A stretch of 64,000 nucleotides of DNA from Diploscapter coronatus (taxonomy: Eukaryota; Nematoda; Chromadorea; Rhabditida; Rhabditidae), in contig OZ038422.1 of the NCBI GenBank assembly GCA_964036155.1, forward strand, positions 57,931,201 to 57,995,200, given 5' to 3'. The notes below the pieces were generated by a model. The model did not search any database. It had not been told where the DNA came from and saw only the letters and a list, made by a program, of their open reading frames with translations. Below are positions 33,101 through 45,957 of this stretch, in pieces. Position 1 is the first letter of the stretch, and every line of letters starts with the position of its first letter. Position numbers and translations under genes: made by a program.

Positions 33101-36100
33101 CTGTTTGATGCAAAGCGATTCGATTTTGACCCAAACAACAACCGACTTTTTTCAAGAATTCATGACTTTATGCTTTCGCTTCATAAAATGATGGGGGCTT
33201 TTGAAGACGACCAGAAACGCGATAGGCTAATGAATGGATGAATGGATGGAGATACAACTTGAGGTCAATTGAAATGTGGAATGTGAAATGAATTGGATGA
33301 ATTGATTTGAATACACGGGCTGGGAGAATGGGAATAATGTGGGAGACAAAAAGACATCGAAAATCAATTCGAATCATTGTGCGATTTCAAGAAATATAAT
33401 GAGAAACGGAATTGAAATTCGATTGAATGTACAAGTTATTGTTTAAGGCACGTTTTCCGTAAGACTAGCTTGATTGAACATAGAAAAGTGAAACTTATCA
33501 TTTCGAGCTGAGACTTGGTAGATATGATCAGGGAGTCCAGGAGCACGCTGCATACTCTAACTTTTGTAACCATCTGCTAGATCGTTTTTGGGTACCGTAA
33601 CTCATAGCTCCATAAAATTGGCTCAATATGAAGTTCATTCGATTCAGAATTTTGCGCGCTACAACTTTGTAGTTGGACATTTTTCACAAAACCCTAACTT
33701 GATCTGCTATGCTAATTTTATTCGAAAAATTAGCATAAAATCGGTTTTTTAGGCCTTGGGATTCCCTTGTTGCATGGGTTTTGACAACATCGGGTTCAGA
33801 TTCCTTGAATATTTTTACCCCTAAAGCAGTCAACCTTTATAAAATCGATGGAATCTTCCCGTGTCTTTCCTGCTTTCAAGATAAATCCATTGGCACATTT
33901 CTTTGTCGAATGGAATGCGAAATCTCTTCCTGTTTTCAATCTGCCATCAAAATTCCTCCGACAAATTTCAACGAAACTTTCTGATTGATTCTCTGGCAGG
34001 AATTCGGAAAATTCCATCCCACAAAGTATAAATGTCATTGAAATTTTCGTCGGTTGTGAGTAAGAAAAGTTGTGAATGAGAATGGGTAACAGTAGAAAGT
34101 GCTGAAAGTGAGAGTTGGAAATAAGAGTTGTGGAGGAGAAGGCTAGTTCCTGTTGTATTCTCGATTCTCGGCTAGAATACTGTGCTGCTGTTTTGCATTC
34201 TCGAAGCAGGGCAATAAGTGCACAAATAGAATGTCAAATTTACAATTGGAAACTGGATAATTGACTTACTTACACCCAGTTTGGGAAGGTTAAGCACCAA
34301 CAGGAAACAGGAAAGGGAAAGGGAAGAGAAGAATGTGTGTCAAGAAGAGGAAAGCGATAATTAGGCAATTGAAATGAAGGATGACGAGATGAAAACGAAG
34401 AAATGAAGAAGAATAGCAGAATGGCACTTGCTGAAGAAATGAATCTCAATGACAATCACGCTTATGAAGGAGGGAAACTCTAAATCCTAGAATCAGGTAC
34501 TTCTTCAGATTCCTCAAAAGTTATGTCATATGCGAAAAGTATGTTTCAACTCAATTACGATGTATTCAAGAAAGATTCAATAGAATTCATATTCAGGGGA
34601 CACACACGATTATGATGATGCAATGGAAATCAAGGATAACGACATCAATTGCATTACATTATTATTATTATTATTATGATGATGATATGATTGAAAGCGA
34701 CAGTTCCTGGGATTGAGAAGCTGGAGAGAGAACAAAGGAAAGTCGGGCAGAAATACTGAAAGGAGGAATTCGAAAACAATAAATCCAGAGGAATTGATTG
34801 AAGCAGGGAAGTGAGATTAGATCGATTCGATTTGATTGAATTGAAGAAAATAAACAGAAGAACGAGTGTAGTGAATGCAGTTCTAAGCTGACTGCACTAA
34901 TCTGTGCCTGACCTGTTTATTCCTGACAGAGTTAAGAGAAACAGAAACTTACAGCGATTAACAAATGACTGAAGACTGTACAGGCAGACAGAAGGCAGTT
35001 AGCAAACTAACTGACTGACTAATTTGATGAAAAAGACGGAAAAATTGAATCGATAGATTTTAGGATTGAAGGCCCATAAATACGAATTGCAAGCAAAGCG
35101 AGAAGAAGTCAAATGGAAGGAAGGAAATAAAGAATAAAGAGCTCAGAAGCAGACTCGAGAACGAAGTGTCATTTTCGGAGGGAAAACGAGACAGAAAAGC
35201 CGATCAAAAGAAGTCAAATCGAGAAGGAATTGAGAGCCAAGTCAGAATAAACATGTTCAGGTGAAGAAAGACTGGGGCTGGAATGAAAATAGCAAGTACG
35301 AATGGGATGCTATTAGTCGGCACATACTGAAACATGCGAACAAATTGATTTTTACAATAGTGCATTTCCAGGAAAGGACATTCAGAAGTGGCACGGAAGA
35401 CAAAGAAATCGCGTGTTTTTGTCTGAAGTTAGGCTGAAATTATGGAACGAGTGCAAAATAATAGAAACTGAAAGTGCCAAAGATGTTCCAGACAGAATAG
35501 GAAGTAGAAAGTGGAAGTGTGAAGTGAGGGGAAAAATGCAAGGATGGCTGATATACGGCATGGCAATCAGAGAGGAAGCAGAACGAGTCATCGCTAATTC
35601 AATTGCAACTGCATTTACTGATTCTGATTCCAGAACGTTTCACTGAATTCTCCCCTGCTGCCTTTCTGCATATCTGCAGAAGTTGCTGCATCTGCAAGAC
35701 ATAAAGAGAAGCGAGGAGAAGAATAAGTGGAATCAGTTACTGAGAATGTGGTGAATGGAAATGTAAGGCAAACCACACCATCCTTGCAGGGGGCAGGGAT
35801 ATGCAAATTGACAAAAGGAGATAAGGATGAAGATATGCTAATGTTAATGAAGAAGAGGGAAGGGATTGCAGGAAATGGAAAGCCACTTGAGACTGCAATT
35901 AGTTTAGCTGATAAAACTGATGACACAATATAATGAGAAGAAGACTGAATTGAACAATAATAATAATAATAAGTTGGTGAAAGAATAAAATGATGAAAGA
36001 GTTAAGAAAAGTCGTTGAACGATTCGTTAGAAAGCGGAAATGATAGTATTTATGAATGAGTCAGAGTTATTGTAGCCAAGAATTGAGGGGCTGAATTCCG

Positions 36101-36846
36101 AATAGCCGAAAGGCATCGATTGGTCGATTTGTTTTCTTTGCCAAACTGTTTGCTGGCCACGTCAGCAGCGGTCGCCCCGCCCGAACAGCTAAACGAGTTC
36201 AGGTTCAGTCTGATGCAATGCATCTCCTCCCCACTGCATTGCTTCCAGTCTTATAGCTAAAATCACACCTTTGTGTAATTTACAGTTCTAACTATGCGAT
36301 CATGTTCTTCATCATTGACAAAAGCATGGAAAATGAAGAACATCGAGGCATTCATTGGTAAAAATTACATCATTGTCGCGAAATTTCAATTGCTGAAAGT
36401 GAATACCTTTACCATTTTCGATGAGTTTGTTCAATGATTCCATTCAAATTGCGAAATGCCAAATGCCAGACGAATTCATGAATTCGAATTCAGCTGACCC
36501 TTTTTGTCTCCTATTCTTCAATATGCTTATGCCTCATGATATTCAACAAGGTCTATCCTCTCCACTCCTCTAGCCATTATTTGACAATTCCAAGAATTCA
36601 AGCATTATTTTGGGGCAATAAAAGTGCAATTGTGGAAATATGCGAATGCGAATGGAACGAGCATGATTTGTGAATGGAAGAGTGGAACTGAAATGGGATA
36701 GAGACTAGAAATACTGAACCATAATATATAACAAAACAAAGCTACATGCATTTTGAAAATAGGAAAAGTCAAGCCACGCCCCCTTCGAAAATCGACTACT
36801 CAACACAGCTGACCCAATTTTCGATCAAATTTCGCGATTTAATTAC

Positions 36847-36959
36847 GGCTGTAGGTACTTTGTTGCCAAAAGTGAGTACATTGTTATCAAACGCAATTTC
36901 TCCCCTTTTTTCTTCTTATCCTACACTATTTCTGTTTTGGTAACAAAGTACCCACAGCC
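36847..36959. mobile_element. MITE-like element, family A copy 1
   Basis: The element begins GGCTGTAGGTACTTTGTTGC and ends with the near-exact reverse complement TGGTAACAAAGTACCCACAGCC, giving terminal inverted repeats of about 24 bp around an AT-rich, pyrimidine-rich centre. A second copy lies at 62,578-62,722. No coding capacity is present. Confidence 0.75.
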
Positions 36960-36969
36960 AAAGATGTGT

Positions 36970-37120
36970 TTTTGGTAGAAGCGTGGTAGTTTGAAACAAG
37001 AAACGACAAAAAAAATGTCTAAAACCCAATAGATCTCAAACAGCACCGTCTAATTCGACGATAAGCCTGATGAAATGATGCTATGCAAAAAAAATCAAGT
37101 TAAAATACTCTCGCACACCC
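36970..37120. repeat. Diverged interspersed repeat (copy 2)
   Basis: GGTAGAAGCGTGGTAGTTTG and the following blocks match 4,419-4,570 in the same order and orientation, with substitutions and small gaps. Confidence 0.55.
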
Positions 37121-40100
37121 GTGCACAGACAATATTTCGTTTGCGATAATGTGTTCATTTTGAGTGACGAATTTTTGTGAATTTTTCGGTCAGGGAATTT
37201 TCATTTTTCTTTACAGAAGGCTTATATACAAGCCAGATAATCTTTTATGTGCAAAAATGTGACTTGGCATATCAGCTTGGGGAACCTAGTTAAACAGTCG
37301 ATTTTTGAAGGGAGCGTGACCTAATTTTCAGCGCTTGCAAAATGTATACATCCTTGTATTGTATACAGGGCTCAATATTCAAAGCTAAATGCTCTTTGGT
37401 TGAACTTGAATATAATATGATGTGAAAAAGAAAGTAAATTAGAAAGCTCACATAGAATTTACTGGTTAAAATTAAGATCTTGAAAATTAGAAGGAAAATT
37501 TTCCGAGGATGCAAAGTAGAAGTAGAACTTTCGCACAATTTGCTTCTCCTATCCCCCAATCCCACTCTTGTGAAAAATTAGATCAAACGCTCCACAAAAA
37601 GCTAGAAGTGGAAAATTAAATTGAGCCATTCTCAGTGCTGCTTCACTTCACAGAATCTGAATCTGAATCAAAGTCGAAAAAGGAAAGAAAAGAGAGGGAT
37701 GATAACTCGACCAAAGGGAAGGGGGAATATTGCATTGTGAAAACGAGAATGGAATGAATCATGCAAATTAGCAGGTAAATCGGGGAAATAGCATACCTCA
37801 AATTGAAATACGTATGGAGATTGGAGATAAAGAAAGGAAGTGAGGAGAAGGGATATGTGCAAAACAATAATAAAGGGATGGATGATGATGCAGACTATAA
37901 TCCGACAGAGATATAGACAGTCAGGCAGACAAACTAGGCAAAATAGGGGAGATTAACTGATTGCTGATTGCAAGTTGAGGATTATTAGACGAGAGGGAAG
38001 CATAATGAAGTTACGACAAACTAACTAATGAAATAGACGGCCATTGTGCAATTGAAATCGAACCGAGATGCCCAACAAGCATAGTCATATGCATCTGAAT
38101 GTTGAATAGAAGCGTATTTTGAAGACTTTCGGAAGAACAATATGAAAATATCATAAAGTGATCTTCACAGGATTATGAGTTTTAAAGGAATGGGTAATGA
38201 GAATTCAGTGTTATGACTTTTTAAAAATCAATAAGAAAAATTTTGTATGAAATAAATAAAAATTCAGCACGGGGAAGACGAAAGTTTACATCGGGGTAAA
38301 GATTTTTGGCAAAACCAAACTCGAAATTTGCTTATAACCAAAGTCGAAACTAGGATCGTAATTTGCGTTTTGGAATAAGGTTCGAGATCTGAATCAAAAT
38401 CGCCTTCTTCTAAATAATAGCGAAATTATCTTGTCTCTGATACAGAGAACTATCTGAGGTAGATAAAATGATGAATGTACAGAATATTTGACTGAACGAA
38501 TGAAGTTCTTATCGAGTAGCAGTGGCATTGCTAACCACTAGCTGCAGCTCAACTCTGTCTCTTTGCTTCTTCTTTTGGTTGCAAGGCTTCATCTCTGCAT
38601 CTTTTTTCATCTTTCCCTCTCTTCTCACTCTCTTCATCTATCATACTCTCTTTGAATGCAATGCCATAGGCAGCTTAACACAGCATAGAGAGGGCAAATC
38701 GATAGACATAGATAGAAAAAGAGAAAGAGAGGCATAGACAGAGAGAAAGAGAGAGAGAGCTATGCTTAGCTTAGAATGGCTCAGAATGGAATGAAATGGG
38801 AATGGATTAGACAAACATACAAACACTAAATGGATTCTAGACAAGAGGGGGGAGAAGACATGAATGAGTGGGTTTGGGGCGGAGAAATGAAATTCAATAC
38901 ATTCTATATTCAACCAAGGATTCAGTACATAGAAAGGCCAGATGAATTTCCAGGATTGATAAGCACGAAGACATTTTACATCAGCGTCATTGGGGAGATT
39001 TACCCGAGCAGAATGCTCTTCAGATCTTCAAAAATCGTTTAGTGGAAGAAAAGTCATGCTCATTTTTGTGCGGTGAATTTTTTCTGCAGTCGCTTCCCAT
39101 TTCATTTCTAACTGTGTTTCGGCATAATATAGAATGCGAATATTATATTCGTAAAACTCAGTTTTTTCTCGTCGATGTTAATGATAAATCTTATAATACG
39201 GCAAGTTATGTTAGGTTTATACACAGTTGTCAATTTAGAAATAAACATAAATTTGTAGTAAATGATCTATGAAATCGATTGTTAGAAAATAAAGAAAAGA
39301 CAGATTTATGAATATTCAATGTCGTTGAAGCGAGAAATTTAAATAAACAAAGCTTTAGGAAATTTAAAGTACGAATAAAAGATTGGTTTCAATAATATTC
39401 GGGTATTAGAAGAGTCTTTCATTCATAAATAGTCTGATCTTCACATATCTATATTTACAGAGTAGAATACAGTGCAGATCTAAATTGATGAAGATCATCA
39501 TTTTCTGGTTAATTTCGTCGATAAACAGGGAATATTGCGAATTAATTACATTTCTAATGCAGAAAACACAATTTCATAAATTAGTAAAATAGATTATCTA
39601 TCGATTCAATCGATGAAATAGCAAAACTCAAATTTAATTTATACTCATTTCAATCAAGCCATAAATAAAAATCCAGTGTGGTCTAAGTAAATGAATAGAA
39701 GAGCAATTTCGATGAAATTTGGACACTATACAAGTTTTCATTCAAGAGAAGCTTGATCTTCGTTCGACTAATCATAAACTATTGCATGGTGCAGCACTGT
39801 ATTAATGAAGATTAGCTTTGTAGCAGTTAGGAAATATTCCTGGTCACTCTTGCTTTGATATGTCAAGACAATATCACTTTTAGTACAAAAGTAAACAAAA
39901 ATCCGTAATAAATGACCTGTGAAAGACTAGTCGAACGACTACTCTCTGAATGACTTGTGTGTTGGGAGATTGAACATTCGAGCAGACCGAGCAAATGAAT
40001 GCATGAATCACATAATCACTCCTTCTGTCTGTCTTTTTCTCGCTCCCATTTCCGCCTTGTTCCTCATCTTTCGAATTTTTGGTCCACAAGGCATCGAGGC

Positions 40101-41444
40101 ATTGCCTTCTGATTCTCTGACTCTCAATTGGCTGCAATTAGAACAGCTCGAGAGGCGGCAGGCAGACGACAGAATGGAAGGCAGACAAAAACCGATGACT
40201 AAAAATATGCACTCGCAAAATTGACTACAAAATGAGACGAGATGAGAAGAGGAAAATGAAAATGCAAGTTGCAAGATGATGGATAGAGCCTGCTGAATAC
40301 TGATAGGGGGATATTTAATCTCAGTGTCGATAAAATAATCGTTAGCGTTACCTAGTTTTAGTCTTAGAAGTGTTCGAATTTAGAGGAAACGAGATGAAAA
40401 GCAAACATTAGAAAAAAAAACAATTGTGATAAGCGATAATAAAGTGCTCAACTTTATTCGCTGGTAAATTTCTTCTAGTTCAATGAGCCTGACTACTATT
40501 GCGAATTTTAAAAATGGGATAAGCTATCTGCGTGCGGAGAGAATTTCCATATTCAACTATCTTTTTCTCCTTTCAAAGCGCCATCAGGTGCCAGTTGACG
40601 AAAGTGGAAATGGTACTGAATGGGAGGGGAATGAAGGAAGGGGGATACCTGCAAGGAGAATCCCTGATTGTGCTCTCCATGCCAAGGCTTCCCGTTCTCA
40701 CATATCTTTCCATCTTTTCCCTCTTCATTCCTCATCCACTCCCCAACTTTTCTGCTTCTCTATCCCTTTCTCGCCCTCTCTTCATTGAATTGCCTTGCCT
40801 TGCAGACTCTTCAATAACTATAGCAGTATGTTCCAAATATAGCCACTCGTGACAGCCTGCCTTGGCTTGGCAGCCATGCTTCCCCCTTTCCTTTATTCCT
40901 TTTTATCTCTTCTTTTCCCCTTCCTCTTCATTCATCCCATTTAGATTTTCCATTTCTATGTGTCTATTTCTCTGCAATCTCTTCAGTTAGCTTCGATCTT
41001 TCTCTGCGCGAAATGCACAGCAAAAGCCACAGAGCATGCAGCAGCATCCAGCGAGCAGATGATGTCACCCAGTCGTATAGTGAAATCTAAATCCAAAGCA
41101 GAAATCCTGGCATCTCAAATCCCATTCTCTCCATTCTCCTCCTCCATTCTGATTCTCAATTTCAATTCGAATCACACAATTCAACAGAATTCAATGAAAG
41201 GGATAAGCCGAATTGCATCGTCGCAGTGCCTATATAAAGCATTGTACAAAAGTAGAAATTCAGAAATTGTACCCATCCACTTGTTTATCACACTTCAGCA
41301 GAATGTAGCTAAATTTATTATTCGAAAGTAAAAAATCGACGAGTCTATACGAAAACAATACAAATTAAAATTGAGAGGATACAGTGATCTGATTGCAGGC
41401 TGAGATCGATAGACATTGCTTTGCATGGAAGAGTAGAAGATCGA

Positions 41445-42264
41445 CTATCCCTGCACTTGAGCCCAGCACTTTTGGAATTTCTCGCGAATCCGCTGGCGGA
41501 ATGGACTGTTCTCTGAAAATATAATATATGCCTATTGAGTTATTTTAAATAGCCATTCAGATAAGTTCTAGCAGAATTATCTTACCTCCGCCTCCGCCTC
41601 CGAATCGACCCCGGCCCCAACGCATACCGCCACCCTTCTCCCTCATCGATCTGAACTTCTCGAACAGTTCCTTCTTCGCTTGTGGTGAGAGGCTTTGGAA
41701 CATCTTTCTTCTTTCCTGCAGTTGGAAAATATTGTGATGAGAGATGATGAAAACGGTATAAAAATTTCCTACTTCCCATCGCTGCCTGATCGAAGGGTCA
41801 ACCCCTTGCCACATGCATTCCCGGAATTTCATGCCCGTTGGCGAATTCCTCCACTCCTGGAATGCCATTCCCATTCCTGGCGCAAATCCACCCTTTCCTC
41901 CATTCATCTTTTCTTGCATCATACGCATAAAGAATCTGGGATACAAAGTTGAAAATTTTTGAATAGTTCTTCAGACTAGAAAGCTTACCCTTGTCGCTTG
42001 ACTCGAGCTCTCCTAAAATATCCGAATCAAAAGGTCTTTTTTAAATCTATCGTAATTGTTCGAAATTCCAATTTCCAAAAGTCTGAAAGTGCTGTCAAAA
42101 GTAACTTTATTTAAAAATTGCCGACTCCAAAGCCAAAATCGTCAAAATGTACAAAAACCGAAACATAAATTTCGAACATCTTTGACCAGAAAAGCTTACC
42201 CAAATACAGCATCACTGCAAATAACAATGATAGTGAGAGCGATGAGGTATCTAACGCTGCTCAT
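41445..42264 (-). CDS. Small secreted protein with RVKR processing site, unknown family
   Basis: Exons in transcript order are 42264-42200, 42012-41989, 41935-41773, 41715-41586 and 41512-41445, with phases agreeing, giving 149 residues. A signal peptide (MSSVRYLIALTIIVICSDAV, residues 1-20) is followed by RARVKRQG, a furin/proprotein-convertase-type dibasic site in its own 24-nt exon. The presumed mature part (about 120 residues) is Met/Gly/Arg-rich at its start, holds two cysteines (RECMWQ and QKCWAQ) that could form one disulfide, a Gly-rich patch (RFGGGGGE) and a basic helical tail. I do not recognise the family. A minus-strand AATAAA at 41314-41319 fits as its poly(A) signal. It could be a secreted peptide precursor or an effector-like protein; function is not inferred. 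Confidence 0.82.
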
Positions 42265-43520
42265 TCCTGCTCACAAACAGGACTGATCGTATTCAATAGG
42301 GTCTTATTTTTCGCCTTTTATAGTTCTACGAATTTGCCGAATAACAACTTGTCCTTACCATTTTCAGACAGGTTCTTCATTTTCGAGTCTTGAATTCTCT
42401 CCTCGATTTAGGTTCACGATCTCTGCCGTCAACGTTCAAATTTCCATTGTCAAACTCCACTTTGTGTCCATTTTCTGATCTTCACAATGGGAGAATTAAT
42501 GGAATGAATGATAGTAAATTGCGATGGCATCATCGATTAGTAGCTAAATTCTGATTTACAAACTATTTAGATATGTTAAACCAGAATACTGATACACGAA
42601 ACATGAAAATGATAATTTAATTAATTCATTTTCAAATGAATAATTTAATTTAAGTTTATCCTTTGAGGAGATATCAAAATTTTACGAATGTTCTATTTAA
42701 CAATAAAATTCCTCTGCAAATCATCTGATTCTGTCTCAAAAATGGAAATCTCGAATTATTGCATTATTCGGTCGAGTGCCTCTTCCCGCTGACGTGCGCA
42801 AAGGCTATGGTCATAAAATTTGCACCCCATTCAAATCGAGATGGAGGAATGAAAGTTCAGCGTCAATTTTTAAATTGATGTTCAATTGGAAAGATCACTG
42901 ATTCGAAGACGATACTTTCAGGTTCAGAAAATATCGAACTGAACATAAAATGCTCATTTGTAAACTGATATACTCACTATAAACCTCACTCTTTTTGAGC
43001 CTCGTTAACTTGCAAACCTAGCCCAATATTTATAAAGGTTCTCCTTTTGAATTGAGTAATATTTAAACCTAATGATGTTGTGAGCCAATATATTTTATGT
43101 AATAGTGATATTGAATTAGATCTTTAATATCGTAATAAAGCACAGCAACTCGTATTCATATTCAAAATCCCGTTTGAACCTTAATATACCCCAATCTGAC
43201 ACATATTCCTGCTCCATTCGGCTCATTCACATCTCGACTCGCTGATTTCCTACTTCCCCCTACCCCAACTCCAGTATTCGGCATTCATGCATACCTTTTC
43301 GCCAGACCTCGAAGCCATTCTCTCCAGCTGTTTCCAATTTGTGTTTCTGCTCCTTTCCTTATGCATTTCACCTTCCGTGCAAATCACGTAACAATGCAAT
43401 TCAATATTTTGACTTCCAAGAAAATAAATTGCTACATTCGTTGGCTTCTTCTAATAATTTCAGTCCATTTGTAGTTTAACGTCGGCTTTCTTTCCTTATT
43501 TATGACATTTATGGATCAAT
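42265..43520. other. Intergenic stretch, nothing supported
   Basis: AT-rich DNA upstream of the small secreted-protein gene (-). It presumably includes that gene's promoter. No exon or repeat could be defended. Confidence 0.45.
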
Positions 43521-43884
43521 CTCACAAGGGAAATTTCAGAAGTGTTCCCCTCGGATTTGGCTGATTTTTTCACCATGCGGGTTTTTCATGACGCTGATCA
43601 TGATTATGAAATCAAAATGTGCAATGGTAGCCTTTTTGGCTTTGGCAGTTCCGAAAACCGTTTTATGCAAGAAAAAATTGCATGCGAAATTAAAATTTCA
43701 AATTAGCACATTATTTCTCTGCAACATAAAGCATTCTCTACTATAAAAACGTTCAGGATTTCCAAGACCAAGGAGGCCACATTGCACTTTTTGACTTCAG
43801 AATCGTAACCGGCGTCACGAAAAACTCGTATGGCGAAAAATCAGCCAAATCCGAGAGGGGCACTTCTGAAATTTTCCTTGTCAG
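43521..43884. mobile_element. Foldback/MITE-like element with long inverted arms
   Basis: The left arm from CTCACAAGGGAAATTTCAGA and the right arm ending TCTGAAATTTTCCTTGTCAG are reverse complements with scattered mismatches. The match continues inward through the CGGATTTGGCTGATTTTT block and the TGCAATGGTAGCC block, to roughly 125 bp per arm, leaving an AT-rich centre of about 100 bp. No open reading frame is present. It lies upstream of the Ly6-like gene. Confidence 0.75.
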
Positions 43885-44413
43885 TCATATTTGTATCTAT
43901 TCTGATTCTTCCGCCTTCTCTTTTCAAAGATTAATTTTTTATTAATTTCAGATTATTTTGCTATGTTATGCACAGTCGCATGGTCGCTTTCGGACAATAT
44001 TTACTTCAAATTGGTATGAAAATCAGCTTTTTTAAAATATTTTTTCCTCATAGAGCTAGAGTATTTTTTTTGTTTATCATCCATTTTGAGCTTTACAAAC
44101 CTAAAACCATTTACTCGAAACCTCGCTGAAGTGATGAAAAAGTGCCAAATCAAGTAGTCAAAAATCGCTGAAGGGAAGAATTGGAAGCATTAGCTCGTTA
44201 CAAGTCCCCTTTCCCCAGAGTGTTGCTCAACTATTCTGCAATGGATTCGATGCATCCGACTTCTAACTTACCCTGTCAAACTCCATTATCCCCTGCATTC
44301 CCTCCATTCCTTGCTGTACTTCGTTTATGTGCTGATGTCCTCTTCAATTCCCCAATTTCAACTCCAAGTTCCCATCCAAACTTCTGCTTTTTTGCTTCCA
44401 AATTGTGGCGTTC

Positions 44414-45522
44414 ATGCTTTCTTCTTTTCTAGTAGCGATAATCGGTGCTGTTGAATGGACAACTGCCGCTGGACAAGAAGTTGCTTGCTATCATTGCATA
44501 TCACTCAATTATAGGTCAGTTATCAAAGTAAAATAAGCTAAGATTTAAGCTTTTTTTTTTTTTAGAAATCCTATTTCATCAAATGATCCTCTGCCTCCGA
44601 GGCAGAATAGCGAGAATCTGACAGAGATATTCAAAGCCCTCGAACAAGTAAGAGACTTTTAGAGCTTCATCTCAATGAAAGCATTTCATTTTAGAGCGGA
44701 GTAAGAGCAGCCCCAGTTTCAGACAGTTGTGCAGACGTTTCTCTAACAGAACAACCTGTATTCTACAACACTCCTGTCGAAATTTGCAGATCCAGCAGAA
44801 GTTATACTGAAAAATGTGCAAAGATGACGTTCATGTTCAAAGGTACGCCAGAATCGACGAAATATCAAAGCTTTCAATAACGAAAAAATGATCTATCAAA
44901 TGACGAGTTTTACGAATGAAGAGCAGCCTTTATCTAATTAGTCTGGTTGGCGAATCGGAAAATTTCCGACCAGATCCGATTCGATAGTGAAATTATGGAT
45001 ATGTGAAAATGACTTTGAGATTTTCGAAAACGGAAATACAAATCTTCGGGAAACATAGTGACTTTCCCAAATTTTCGGAAATGGAACGGGAATTTTGGCA
45101 TAGTCGATTGTGATTGAAATCCAAAAACCAATACTATTCGATCCGAAAGTTTAGCGCTCCAAAACGATCGCTAACATTTCGGAAACGATCCAACAACCAT
45201 GTTTATTGTGATTTATTTCGAAATAAAAATTTAGGTGAGAAAATAGTCATCCGAAATTGCCTTTCGAAGATTTTCCACGACAGTCAACTAGCCGAATATT
45301 TATCCGAGAAAAAGGGATATTGTCCAAAATACAACCAGCAAACTAGACAGTAAGACTATGCGGAATTCCCTATTTGAGCCTTCGACTTTAAGGAATTTTG
45401 TTAAATTGAATAACGTCACCCTGTGCGGATGCAAGTCAGATCTGTGCAATTCTTCAGTCCGCCTCATGAATTCATCGATGTTCCCTTCGTTTCTCCTAGC
45501 AATTCTATTATTATTTTCATAA
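44414..45522 (+). CDS. Ly6/uPAR-like secreted protein, probably GPI-anchored
   Basis: Exons are 44414-44514, 44566-44647, 44695-44842, 45235-45349 and 45393-45522, giving 191 residues; the last intron is only 43 nt. Residues 1-19 form a signal peptide (MLSSFLVAIIGAVEWTTAAG). The mature part begins with CYHC and ends with CGCKSDLCN, the pattern that closes three-finger (LU) domains. Ten cysteines lie between, the classical LU number. After the domain come NSSVRLMNSS and a short hydrophobic C terminus (MFPSFLLAILLLFS), as expected for GPI attachment. The spacing between cysteines is longer than in vertebrate Ly6 proteins, so the fold is inferred. tph-1 follows on the same strand; the gap of about 430 bp and a poly(A) signal between argue for separate transcripts. 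Confidence 0.82.
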
Positions 45523-45580
45523 TACGGGTTTCCTCTGCAATATTTGCATGATTCGATGATTCGTTGCATCTCCAGGGTGA

Positions 45581-45586
45581 AATAAA
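45581..45586 (+). terminator. Poly(A) signal of the Ly6-like gene
   Basis: AATAAA 58 bases after the stop codon and about 370 bases before the tph-1 start. Confidence 0.55.
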
Positions 45587-45957
45587 TTAGTTTCGACAAA
45601 AGCAGACATTCTTCTATTGGTAGTGCAGAAATATCTCTTTGAATACACAAAGAGAATGTATCGGATTTCTGCTGATTGCTACATTGCATCACTGCTATTT
45701 GCATGTCTCGAGACGACTAACGCATATCCCAAATCTGCTCGAAAATAAATCGTGAATTATGCAAATCTCAGCATGCAATTGTATCTCTCCTGTGTCTTGC
45801 AAATGCTCCTTTCTGCCTCCAATCATCTGCTTACTTATCATTCTTCATATTTCTTACCACAGCGCACATATTATTCTTTAAAAACCCGCCGATTTAGACA
45901 TTTCATTTCATAATACTGTCCAACATATTTTAGAAAATAATTTTCATTACACCAGAA

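Larger units (their letters stand above)
30170..41444. other. 11 kb gene-poor region with purine-rich plus strand
   Basis: No exon with flanking splice sites and a recognisable product was found on either strand. Most of the plus strand is rich in A/G runs (for example 31,560-31,860 and 34,060-35,600), switching to pyrimidine-rich at about 40,640-40,960. Simple repeats include ATT/GAT at 34657-34687 and AAT at 35955-35971. Two interspersed repeats lie at 36,847-37,120. It may be long introns or regulatory DNA of minus-strand genes; small exons may have been missed. Confidence 0.5.
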
